In this document: positions 1 through 8,250 of the stretch, piece by piece | How positions within the stretch are numbered: position 1 is the stretch's first letter | How the letters are laid out: the number at the start of each line of letters is the position of its first letter | Source of the DNA: Planctomycetaceae bacterium | Lineage (GTDB): Bacteria > Planctomycetota > Planctomycetia > Planctomycetales > Planctomycetaceae | DNA length: 64,000 nt | Direction of reading: 5' to 3' | NCBI GenBank assembly: GCA_900299185.1 | Contig: OMIV01000071.1 | Coordinates: 1-64,000 of the forward strand | The notes under the pieces: model-generated | The model's input: the letters and a program-made list of their open reading frames with translations, nothing else | Databases searched by the model: none | Told to the model about the DNA's origin: nothing | Program-made: the position numbers and the translations under genes

Positions 1-50
1 AAAACACAGCCCGCTATCTTCCCGCCCCCGACGCCCAAGCGTCCGAGGAT

Positions 51-121
51 TGCCCCGTGGTGTAACGGTAGCACGACTGACTCTGGATCAGTTGGTTCTG
101 GTTCAAATCCAGGCGGGGCAA
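51..121 (+). tRNA. tRNA-Gln (anticodon CUG)
   Basis: A complete cloverleaf is visible. The 7-bp acceptor stem pairs 51-57 with 114-120, and an A follows as discriminator base. The anticodon stem ACTGA/TCAGT encloses the loop CTCTGGA, which puts CTG at the anticodon positions. The T arm contains GGTTCAAATCC. The U1-A72 pair at the end of the acceptor stem is typical of bacterial glutamine tRNAs. No CCA is encoded. Confidence 0.95.
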
Positions 122-125
122 GTTG

Positions 126-165
126 AAACGGCTCGAAGGAACTCGCTTCCTTCGAGCCGTTTTTG
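126..165 (+). terminator. Rho-independent terminator after tRNA-Gln
   Basis: A perfect 16-bp inverted repeat (126-141 with 147-162) with a 5-nt loop runs into a T-rich tract. It begins 5 nt after the tRNA and most likely ends its transcript. Confidence 0.85.
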
Positions 166-501
166 TTTGCATATCAAGAACTTACTGTGGTGCTTTCGGT
201 AACCAGATTACCAATTCGAGCACGCGGTATGCGGCGCCTGACTCCAGGTTTTGAATTGACCTGCTCTACGCGAACCGCCTGATCTCAGAGCATCTCGAAG
301 CCTGCTGTTTCGAGAGATAACGCCATCCGATAGCTCTTCGCTGACGACGTTAGCAAAGATTCGCAGCGGTCAGTTCTACGCAATCAAAAAGTCCGCCGCC
401 GAAGGCTGCGATTCGCGGGCCTTGCATATAGCCTTCACCGCTCGGCAGCAGTGGCACAGGGCCAGGTCCATCAGCACGCGATCACCAGACAAGTGGCGGG
501 C
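166..501. other. Intergenic region, nothing recognised
   Basis: This stretch lies between the tRNA terminator and the TIR gene. I see no convincing short gene or structured RNA. It should contain the promoter of the TIR gene, but I could not fix -35/-10 boxes. Confidence 0.4.
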
Positions 502-3500
502 ATGAGCACACTCTTCATCAGTTACAGCACCAAAGACCGTGAGGTCTCGCAGTTAGTTTTCGACGCTCTCAAAGACATGGGCTATCAGCCGCCTTTCCGC
601 GACGACCATCCCGAATCCGGCATCCCCGCTGGTTCCGATTGGGAGCAAGTGCTGTATCAAAAGCTGAAGCAGTCGAAGGCGTTGATCGTCCTGTGCTCGC
701 GGAACTGGTTGCAGTCCAAGTGGTGCTTTGCCGAGTTGGCGTTTGCCGGAGCGCATGGCAAGCCGTTCTTTCCGGTGTTGATCGACGATGACCCAACGCT
801 GCAAGCCGAGATCCCCTCGATCCTCAGCAAGCGGCAAACCATCAGGCTCTCTGATGACAAATGGAAAGAGCGCCTGCGAGACGGATTGGCCGAAGCCAAG
901 CTTGCACCGCGTGATGATTTTCCGTGGCCCATTGAGGGTAAGGACGACTGCCCCTATCCCGGCCTGGAATCTTTCGAGGCTCATCATGCGGGCGTGTACT
1001 TCGGCAGAGACACTGAGATCGGCAAGCTCCGTGAAGAGCTTACGAAGATGGCGAACGGCACGGCGCCTCGCTTCTTGTATGTGGTTGGAGCCTCAGGCAG
1101 CGGCAAGTCGTCGCTGGTGAAGGCGGGTTTGTTGCCTCGACTGGATCAGAAGGAGCAGTCCGCGTGGCTCGTCTTCCCGGCCATTCGCTGGAACTTGATG
1201 CGGACTCAGGGCCGAGACTGGGCCGAGCAATTGGCTCACCTGTTGTTCGAGAAATGGCCCGACAAGCCCGACCGTCCGCGCGTGACGGAATTGCGAAAGC
1301 GTTACCTCGTCCAACCTCTCTCTGCCGAGCAGGCCAAAGATCCGCAGTTACTTGAGGCACACCAACGACAGTTAGCGCAAGCCGCCGATCGCTTCATCGA
1401 CGACACCAAAGAACTCCGGCGTCAGTGCGGTCGCCCCGATGCCTTGCCGTTGTTGGTGATCGATCAGTTCGAAGAGTTGTTGTCTCGGTCGAATGATCCG
1501 TCGGTGCAACCGTTCTTACAGTTTCTCGGACAAGTGATGTCCTCGGTCCGCACTCCGTGGTTGGGAATCGCGACGGTGCGCACCGACTATCTCACCGCCA
1601 TTCAAACTCGGCCTGAGTTGCTGGAGTGGAAAGACGCCACCGCGCTGTACTCGTTGCCGTTGATGACCGAGCGGCGTTTCGCCGAAGTCATTCGAGGCCC
1701 TGCTGAGCGAATGGGCATTCGCTTCGAGCCCGATAGCTTGGTCGAACGCATCGTGCATGACACCGGCACGCGCGACTCGTTGCCGTTGTTGGCCTATGCG
1801 TTGCGAGTCCTCTACGAGAAGTTTGGCAGCGACCGCAAATTCACCGCCGATGAGTACGAGCACGGCTTAGGCGGTCTACAAGGTTGCCTCACGAAGGTCG
1901 CCGACGAAGCAATGGCGTCGGCCAAGGAAGTCAACGGCGTCTCGGTAGCCGAGCAAGAGCCTCAGTTCCGTTTGGCTTTCACAACGCACTTAGCGCGGCT
2001 GAGTGAGAACGACCAGTTTGTGCGTCGCTCGGCGAAGTGGCAAGACCTCCCGCCCGCCGCTCATCCGTTGTTGCAAGCCTTCGTCGATGCGCGTCTGCTG
2101 ACCTCGCGCTCGATGAATCCGGACGACCCGAATTCTGAGCGAGTGCTTGAAGTCGCTCACGAAGCCTTGCTGCGTTCATGGCCGACGCTGACCAACTGGC
2201 TTAACAAGCGCCGAGAACTCTTGCGCTGGCGAGCCGACCTCGAACACGACCAACAACGCGCCGGCGGGGATAAGAAATGGTCCGGCCTGACCGCCCGCCA
2301 ATTCGCAACCGGCTCTGAACTCTCAACGCGCTACCAAAACGAACTCACCGCCCCCGAGCAGCAAGCCCTCTATCAATACGCCACCCGAGCCCACCGCCGT
2401 CGCCTTGTGACCTACGCCATCCTCGGCCTCTTCATGCTTATCTCCGGAGTTGCGTGGCTCTTTCAAGATGATGCCGTCACCAAGAAGCAAACCGCTGACA
2501 CCGCGACTAAAGACGCCATCGCAGCGAAGAAGGATGCAACCAAAGAACAACGCAAGGCCGAGCGAAACGCGAAGCGAGCCAAAGAACAGAAGGACCTTGC
2601 CAATCAGCAGAAAAAGCTCGCTGATCGCACGCTCTACACCGCCCAAGTGCGATTCGCGGAAGATGCTTGGAAGCGAGGCGATCGAGAGAAGGCGTTGGAG
2701 TACCTCCACCAAGCCCGCTGGGACCTGCGCGGCTGGGAGCACGACTACCTCTCTTCCAAGGTGGTACCCGCCACGTTTGTCGGCCACTCGAGCGCGGTGA
2801 GTAGCGTGAGTTTCAGCCCGGACGGGAAGCGGATCGTCAGCGGCAGCGGTGATGGCACGGTGAAGGTGTGGGATGCCGCGACGGGACAGGAGACGCTCAC
2901 GCTCAGAGGTCACTCGGGCACTGTGTTCAGCGTGAGTTTCAGCCCGGACGGGCAGCGGATCGTCAGCGGCAGCGCTGACAACACGGTGAAGGTGTGGGAT
3001 GCCGCGACGGGACAGGAGACGCTCACGCTCAAAGGTCACTCGAACTGGGTGAGTAGCGTGAGTTTCAGCCCGGACGGGAAGCGGATCGTCTCTGGCAGCG
3101 GTGAGCGAGATAAGCACGGGCGACCGAGTCAGGACTTGGTCTGGGATGCCGTAACGGGATTGCCGTTGAAGCCCGAAGCAGACGATGCCGAGTTGCTCAA
3201 ACCCGATGCTCCTCAGCGGACGCGAGTGAATGATCGCAGCGTCGAAGTCGACGAGGACGACGAACGCAAGTTTAACATCCAGCGGATCAGCACGGGCGAG
3301 GTGCTCTTCACGGGCTCTGATCCCTTCGGAGTCATCAGCCCGCAGTTCAGTCCTGATGGCCGGCGAGTCCTGACGGGCAACAATCGCGGCGAGGTGAAGG
3401 TTTGGTTGCAGGCGGCTCGGTCGGCTCCGCCGTTGGCTGCGGGGGCGAGTGAGTCGGTGACTTCTGAGGCTGACTCGGAGGAGGCCGATCTCACGAGTGA

Positions 3501-3663
3501 CGAAGTCGACGAGACGTCCAATGCTCTGCCTTCCGACGAGACCGGGCAGAGCACGATGACTCTCGTCTACTCGCTGGCCGGAGCCTATGTCGTGTTCTTG
3601 GGACTGCTCGCCTACAGCGCCGTCAGAGGTCCGAGTTCCAGTCGCCAGCAGCTCGGTGTCTGA
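502..3663 (+). CDS. TIR - STAND ATPase - membrane - WD40 protein
   Basis: Predicted signalling or conflict protein of 1053 residues. Order: TIR domain (about 1-130; begins STLFISYSTKD; candidate NAD-cleaving glutamate E78 in WCFAEL); a STAND NTPase of the nSTAND1 type (from about 155; Walker A GASGSGKSS near residue 196, Walker B LLVIDQFEELL near 320); a transmembrane helix (about 634-655) after an arginine-rich flank; a lysine-rich coiled coil; three WD40 repeats from about 760 plus one divergent repeat; an acidic stretch; and a second transmembrane helix (about 1019-1043). By the positive-inside rule TIR and ATPase are cytoplasmic and the WD40 part extracytoplasmic. TIR/STAND/WD40 combinations are known in bacterial immunity-type systems; the trigger here is unknown. 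The ATG at 502 fits the TIR start better than an upstream GTG at 451. Only four WD40 blades are visible, fewer than a usual seven-blade propeller. Confidence 0.85.
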   Translation: MSTLFISYSTKDREVSQLVFDALKDMGYQPPFRDDHPESGIPAGSDWEQVLYQKLKQSKALIVLCSRNWLQSKWCFAELAFAGAHGKPFFPVLIDDDPTLQAEIPSILSKRQTIRLSDDKWKERLRDGLAEAKLAPRDDFPWPIEGKDDCPYPGLESFEAHHAGVYFGRDTEIGKLREELTKMANGTAPRFLYVVGASGSGKSSLVKAGLLPRLDQKEQSAWLVFPAIRWNLMRTQGRDWAEQLAHLLFEKWPDKPDRPRVTELRKRYLVQPLSAEQAKDPQLLEAHQRQLAQAADRFIDDTKELRRQCGRPDALPLLVIDQFEELLSRSNDPSVQPFLQFLGQVMSSVRTPWLGIATVRTDYLTAIQTRPELLEWKDATALYSLPLMTERRFAEVIRGPAERMGIRFEPDSLVERIVHDTGTRDSLPLLAYALRVLYEKFGSDRKFTADEYEHGLGGLQGCLTKVADEAMASAKEVNGVSVAEQEPQFRLAFTTHLARLSENDQFVRRSAKWQDLPPAAHPLLQAFVDARLLTSRSMNPDDPNSERVLEVAHEALLRSWPTLTNWLNKRRELLRWRADLEHDQQRAGGDKKWSGLTARQFATGSELSTRYQNELTAPEQQALYQYATRAHRRRLVTYAILGLFMLISGVAWLFQDDAVTKKQTADTATKDAIAAKKDATKEQRKAERNAKRAKEQKDLANQQKKLADRTLYTAQVRFAEDAWKRGDREKALEYLHQARWDLRGWEHDYLSSKVVPATFVGHSSAVSSVSFSPDGKRIVSGSGDGTVKVWDAATGQETLTLRGHSGTVFSVSFSPDGQRIVSGSADNTVKVWDAATGQETLTLKGHSNWVSSVSFSPDGKRIVSGSGERDKHGRPSQDLVWDAVTGLPLKPEADDAELLKPDAPQRTRVNDRSVEVDEDDERKFNIQRISTGEVLFTGSDPFGVISPQFSPDGRRVLTGNNRGEVKVWLQAARSAPPLAAGASESVTSEADSEEADLTSDEVDETSNALPSDETGQSTMTLVYSLAGAYVVFLGLLAYSAVRGPSSSRQQLGV
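2782..3120 (+). repeat. Near-identical 126-bp tandem repeats encoding WD40 blades
   Basis: Units begin at 2782, 2908 and 3034, exactly 126 bp (42 codons) apart. They are nearly identical at the nucleotide level, including silent positions. The third unit breaks off inside the blade. Such identity points to recent duplication or gene conversion within the sensor part of the TIR-STAND gene. Confidence 0.9.
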
Positions 3664-3806
3664 TGGTTTCAAACTGAGAAGCGATTGGACCAGCAACAGC
3701 TCAGCAACAGTGAGCATCACGTTTGCGAGAACTTGCGGTGTGCTTCTGCGTGCCGAGCGCGGTTGAATCGACAGCCTGTCGTCGCGGGGCGGATGGAAAC
3801 GAAACA

Positions 3807-3861
3807 GTCTCGCCAGTGGGCCTGTCGTTAATAGGGATCAACGGCAGGCTCGTGGCGAGAC
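3807..3861. repeat. Long imperfect palindrome between convergent genes
   Basis: GTCTCGCCA (3807-3815) faces TGGCGAGAC (3853-3861). The pairing continues inwards through CCTGTCGTT and AACGGCAGG, giving a stem of about 22 bp with few mismatches. It lies between the 3' ends of the TIR-STAND gene and the DNase II gene. It could be a bidirectional terminator or a dispersed palindromic element. No T-run follows on either side. Confidence 0.6.
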
Positions 3862-3875
3862 CTGTTCGGCAGCGA

Positions 3876-6479
3876 CTACTTCTTGGTCGCCGTCTTTTTC
3901 ACAGCCGACTTCTTGGTGGTGGCCTTCTTGCCGCTGGAGCCGGAGGACTCGGGCTTGGGGCTAAGGATCTTCGACAAGCTGTTCCACAACGTCGGACACT
4001 TGAAGGCCACCGTGCCGCCACCGCGTTGGTCTTGAGCGTCGGTGAAGTTGATGTCGCCCACACAGACCCAGCGCGGTGTGTTGTCGCCGTTGTCGCGGTC
4101 AGAGATCGCGAGCTTGGCGTGGTCCACTTTCTCTGACCACGAATACTGCAGCTTGTCGTCCAACAGCCCCAGATCGATCGACTGCATGTTCTCGACTTTG
4201 TGAGTCTCTCCCTTTTCGACTTCCGGCGGGATCTTGGTGCCAGCGTTCTCCCACGTTTCCACGTCGATGTCTTCGTTGAGCACCACGCTGACTAGCTCGT
4301 TGTAGAAGTCCTTGGGGTTATCTGGCGTGGCATCAGGATCCACCTTGGGATTGCCCCACGCCTTGTTCTTGGCGATCGCGATGAAGTTCTCACCGCCGCG
4401 TGACTTGAACGGCACGCGTCCCGAATACGGCTTCAGTTTGCGACCCATCGAACCGTTGAGGTTCCTCATCAGTTGCAGTCGCGGATCGGTCGGAGTCGTT
4501 GTGCCATCGCCCAGCAACTTCGGCACGTTAGTCAGAGGCAGTTGATCAGTCGGGAAGCCGTAAGGTCGCTTCGCGGTCTTCACCAACAAGTCCGAAGCCA
4601 CATTCACATTCGGCCCATGAGCGTCATACATCAGTTGGGCGATGTTCTTAGCCGTGTCGGCATCCGCCAGTTGGATGCAGAGCATGGTCTGAGCCATCTT
4701 GTGACCCGTTGCGGGGTACTCGTATTGGTTGGTCAACGGGAACAGCGGCACGGAGTGAATCAGCCAGAACGCCGTGTTGTTGACGAGGTCAAATGCCAAC
4801 GCCCCTTTGCAGTGGCCTCGATCCGATGGCCCCGATCCCTTGAGCTCACCTTTCTTGGACTTCGTTTGGTGGTCCTCGTCGTTGTATGTGTACCAACCCA
4901 GGTTCTTGTTCTGCTTGGTGGAGGCACTGAAGAGTTGGCTGAACGTGTTGAAGAGAGCTCCCTTCGTCTGGTCGATGCCGTTGGGCGACAGCACCAACTT
5001 GGCGTCGTTGTTCTTGGCCATCTCTGAGTCGAAGTAGACGTACTGCGAACCATCAATCGGCTTGCCATCGGGCGTCTTAGACTCTGCCGACAGCTTGTAG
5101 ATGAACCACCAATCGACCGGCTTCCCCGCATCGCCAATGACGGTCAGCGTCTTGAGCTTGCCACCCGGCGCAACCGGCTGAGCGGCGGGCTTCACTGCCG
5201 TCGTTGTCTTGGCTGCCGTCGTCTTAGCAGTCGCCTTCTTCGCAGGCTTGGCTGGCGGAGTTACTACACGAGCCGTGGCTGCTGGTGCTGCTGCCGCTGA
5301 GGCCACGACACCTCGCGTACCCGGAACGGACTTCGGCAAGTTCAACGGCACTGCGAAGTTGAAGGCCAGCGTCGTGGGATCGGAATAAGTCAACGAGCCT
5401 TGGTGATTCACCAACGCCTTGATCACATCGTTCTGAGCCGGATCACTCCAATAACTTTGAGCGTCCTTCAGAGCCGTCTTGGGACTTTGATTGGGGAACT
5501 CGGCCATCGACTTCAGCCACCGCGCGACGACCAAGTCCTTCTTCATCTGAGCGGTCGCAGCGCGATGATTGACGATCTTGCCCGATCCAATTTTGTCGAA
5601 CCCCTGAGCCATCCCATAGAAGACATACGGATGCGTCGAAGCCATCACGGCGGTCTTCTTGCCGGGGATGATCTCCACAACGGTGACTTGGTTGTTCTTG
5701 AGCTTGGTGCCGTACAGCTTGTTGAAGATCGCCAGCGGATGGGCTCCATAAACCACGATCGGCACGGTGTAGCCCGAATCCTTCAGCGACACGTTCAACA
5801 ACAGCTTCACTTGCGATCGTTGATAGTCGGGGAAGTCCTGAATGGGGATCAGTCCAAAGTCGGGATCGCCCGCCTTCTTGGAACCTTGATCGTCCTCGGC
5901 CCCGATCGGCGTGGCATCCATTACCGTGTTGAAGAGCGGCAAGTCGCTGTCTGAAACGCCGTTAGCAGTCAGCAACTCCTCGCAGCGCACCGGCACGGGA
6001 TCGTCGAGGTAGTCTTGATTGGTCCTGAGCAATCGGATCGGCGGGGAATGGAAGAAGAGCAACGCCTTTTGATTGAGCATCGTCATGCCCAGCGGCAAGA
6101 AGAAGCTCCACGGCTCATACGGAGGATCCTTAGGCCCTGGTACGTCTGGGCTGGGATCCCAACGGCCATCTGCTTTGATTGTCGGTATGACGTTGGTCAG
6201 CGCGTCCCAACCATTGGTCAGAAACTGAGGCAACCGAACTGCGTACTCTTGGAGCTGAGCTTGAATGGCATCCGGTCCATCGAGCTTCAAGACATAGTTG
6301 CCACGAACCACCGACACGCTCGACTTCGCACCTTGGGCCTTCAATCCGTCTCGATCAAGAGTCATGTCAAACCAGTGCTTCACGGTTTGAGCCACGGTCC
6401 AATTCAAGCTGGGTGAGTTCTTAAACGAGTACAACTGCGACACGCGGTCTTCAGATCCAAGCGAGATACTGACAGGCAT
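3876..6479 (-). CDS. Two-part protein with C-terminal DNase II domain
   Basis: 867 residues. The C-terminal part (about 440-845) resembles deoxyribonuclease II, the acid endonuclease of the phospholipase D-like fold. It starts with GKPVDWWFIYKL, has RGHCKG with candidate catalytic H556 followed by FWLIHSVPLFP, a second HxK motif DHAKLAIS (H787), and near the end WVCVGDINFTDAQDQRGGGT, all in the order of animal DNase II. The N-terminal part (1 to about 395) is unlike anything I recognise. It is joined by an Ala/Pro/Lys/Thr-rich linker (about 395-437), and the protein ends in a lysine-rich tail. I see no signal peptide. The ATG follows an AGGAG at normal spacing. The GMC oxidoreductase gene lies 63 bp upstream on the same strand, so the two may be cotranscribed. 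DNase II is well known in animals and only scattered in bacteria. Confidence 0.8.
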   Translation of the reverse strand: MPVSISLGSEDRVSQLYSFKNSPSLNWTVAQTVKHWFDMTLDRDGLKAQGAKSSVSVVRGNYVLKLDGPDAIQAQLQEYAVRLPQFLTNGWDALTNVIPTIKADGRWDPSPDVPGPKDPPYEPWSFFLPLGMTMLNQKALLFFHSPPIRLLRTNQDYLDDPVPVRCEELLTANGVSDSDLPLFNTVMDATPIGAEDDQGSKKAGDPDFGLIPIQDFPDYQRSQVKLLLNVSLKDSGYTVPIVVYGAHPLAIFNKLYGTKLKNNQVTVVEIIPGKKTAVMASTHPYVFYGMAQGFDKIGSGKIVNHRAATAQMKKDLVVARWLKSMAEFPNQSPKTALKDAQSYWSDPAQNDVIKALVNHQGSLTYSDPTTLAFNFAVPLNLPKSVPGTRGVVASAAAAPAATARVVTPPAKPAKKATAKTTAAKTTTAVKPAAQPVAPGGKLKTLTVIGDAGKPVDWWFIYKLSAESKTPDGKPIDGSQYVYFDSEMAKNNDAKLVLSPNGIDQTKGALFNTFSQLFSASTKQNKNLGWYTYNDEDHQTKSKKGELKGSGPSDRGHCKGALAFDLVNNTAFWLIHSVPLFPLTNQYEYPATGHKMAQTMLCIQLADADTAKNIAQLMYDAHGPNVNVASDLLVKTAKRPYGFPTDQLPLTNVPKLLGDGTTTPTDPRLQLMRNLNGSMGRKLKPYSGRVPFKSRGGENFIAIAKNKAWGNPKVDPDATPDNPKDFYNELVSVVLNEDIDVETWENAGTKIPPEVEKGETHKVENMQSIDLGLLDDKLQYSWSEKVDHAKLAISDRDNGDNTPRWVCVGDINFTDAQDQRGGGTVAFKCPTLWNSLSKILSPKPESSGSSGKKATTKKSAVKKTATKK

Positions 6480-6542
6480 AACGGTGCTCCTGGGTTAAGA
6501 AGATTAACCTTGCCGCGGCGCGACAAAGACAACGAAGTCGGG

Positions 6543-8063
6543 CTATCGGGATTTGATGAGATCAAACGCTTTCTCGCCGATCATGATCGACGGCGCGTTG
6601 GTGTTGCCGGATGTGACGTTCGGCATGATCGAGGCATCGGCAATGCGCAAGCCGTCGATGCCATGCACCTTCAACTCATGATCGACAACACACATCGGAG
6701 TGTGGCCCATCTTGCAGGTGCTCGTGGGATGAAAGTACGTCGAAACTGAATTGCGAATGAATTCGATCATGTCGGCTTGGCAGAGTCGGCCTGGCATGAC
6801 TTCGCGGGCACGAAATGCTCGAAACGCATCGCTCGCTCCGATCTCTCGACACAGCTCCACAGCGCACAACATCGCCTTCACGTCAGCGTCGCGCGACAAG
6901 AAGTTGACGTCGATGACAGGAGCAGTCGTGGGATTGGAACTCTTCAACTTCACCGTGCCACGAGACGTCGGTCGCACCACGCTGGGGCTGATCGTGTAGC
7001 ACTGGTTACTCGGCAGCCGCCACGCCAACTCGGGGGAAGCCAACGGGAACTCGATAAAGACTGGCTGGATGTCCGGCCCCAGCAACCTGGAATCCGACTT
7101 CCACCACAGCGTGGCCTCGGCGCCGTTGTTGCGAAGCGGTGGCAACGAGCCTTGGCACTCATAGACCAAACCTGCGAGCAGCGGATGGTCCTGCAAGTTG
7201 CGGCCCACTCCTTTGAGATTCGCTACAACGGGAATGCCGAGCTGCTGAAGGTCTTGCTCGGGACCAATGCCCGACAACAACAAGATGCGCGGCGAGCCAA
7301 TGACTCCCGCACTCAGAATGACTTCCGCCGTCGCCGTCGCTCGCTTCAGTTGGCCCTCGTGCCGAAACTCGATGCCAGTGCAACGCGAGCCTTCGAAGAC
7401 GACTCGATCGGTCTCAGCATGAGTCATCACAAACAGATTCGGTCGCGACAGCGCGGGCCGCAGATAGCCATCGACGACGCTGAAACGCTGACCGTTCTTC
7501 ACCGTGAAGTTGAAGTAACCAACGCCGAGCATGTCCGGGCCGTTGATGTCTTCCAGCACCGGCAAACCGACCGAGCGACCGCCTTCAATAAAGGCTGTCG
7601 CCAGAGGATTCGGATCAACGGGGGGACTGACATAGATCGGCCCGCCAGTGCCTCGCAGGTCGCTGGCCGGACCTTGCCAATCTTCAATCCGCTTAAACAG
7701 TGGCAGGACATCGGCCCAACTCCAACCAGGGCAACCCGCATAGGCCCAGCTATCAAAGTCCGTGCGATGTCCTCGCACCCAAGCATTGGCGTTATGGCTA
7801 TGGCAACCGCCCAGCATCTTGCCGCGCGGCACATGGTCCACTCTATTGAAACAACTTCGCAGCGGAGCCGTTTTCCAGCACCAATCAACGTCTCCATAAA
7901 AGAGCGTCGGCCACATGGTGGGATCTTTGACCGCAGGCAAATCGTCCGAGCCGCCACCTTCCAACAACAGGACGCGGCAATTGGGATCTTCCGAAAGCCG
8001 AGCCGCCAACACGCACCCCGCCGAACCGGCTCCGACAATGATGTAATCAAACGCAAACGACAT
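6543..8063 (-). CDS. GMC family FAD-dependent oxidoreductase
   Basis: 506 residues, the usual length for glucose-methanol-choline oxidoreductases, which oxidise alcohols with FAD. The N-terminus has the FAD-binding motif DYIIVGAGSAGC and the acidic end of the second strand in LLLEGGG. The C-terminal domain carries the active-site pair H445 (in YFHPTSTCKMG) and N489 (in SGNTNAPS). The substrate cannot be told from sequence; choline/alcohol dehydrogenase-like members are most similar in layout. No signal peptide is seen. The ATG at 8063 follows GAAGGAT and starts just before the FAD fold; an upstream in-frame start at 8099 is less likely. It is first of a probable two-gene unit with the DNase II gene. 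Confidence 0.9.
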   Translation of the reverse strand: MSFAFDYIIVGAGSAGCVLAARLSEDPNCRVLLLEGGGSDDLPAVKDPTMWPTLFYGDVDWCWKTAPLRSCFNRVDHVPRGKMLGGCHSHNANAWVRGHRTDFDSWAYAGCPGWSWADVLPLFKRIEDWQGPASDLRGTGGPIYVSPPVDPNPLATAFIEGGRSVGLPVLEDINGPDMLGVGYFNFTVKNGQRFSVVDGYLRPALSRPNLFVMTHAETDRVVFEGSRCTGIEFRHEGQLKRATATAEVILSAGVIGSPRILLLSGIGPEQDLQQLGIPVVANLKGVGRNLQDHPLLAGLVYECQGSLPPLRNNGAEATLWWKSDSRLLGPDIQPVFIEFPLASPELAWRLPSNQCYTISPSVVRPTSRGTVKLKSSNPTTAPVIDVNFLSRDADVKAMLCAVELCREIGASDAFRAFRAREVMPGRLCQADMIEFIRNSVSTYFHPTSTCKMGHTPMCVVDHELKVHGIDGLRIADASIMPNVTSGNTNAPSIMIGEKAFDLIKSR

Positions 8064-8250
8064 AGTTGATCCTTCGAGGTCATATTCCAGTGGCAGCACA
8101 AATTCTTACATCAGCTCGCGACGACGGTGACTCATCCAAACATCGCATCCATGAGTCTTAAGGACGAGACGGCTCCCAACATTCCGCGATGGCTGCATCA
8201 AGGTCTTCTCTCTGTTGGCGGTGATTTCGTTGTTGAAGTTTCAGGCACTC

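Noticed and set aside
2782-3120. Regular repeats as a possible CRISPR array
   Set aside because: The 126-bp units are in frame and encode WD40 blades; there are no spacers.
2323-3720. 465-codon open frame on the reverse strand opposite the TIR-STAND-WD40 gene
   Set aside because: It follows the repeat periodicity of the WD40 gene, has no family resemblance, and lies fully under a clear gene.
3723-4136. 137-codon forward frame overlapping the end of the DNase II gene
   Set aside because: Covers the palindrome and the antisense of the lysine-rich tail; no sign of a real protein.
6777-8069. 430-codon open frame opposite the GMC oxidoreductase
   Set aside because: Composition rich in Arg/Gln/His and no motif; an antisense shadow of the real gene.
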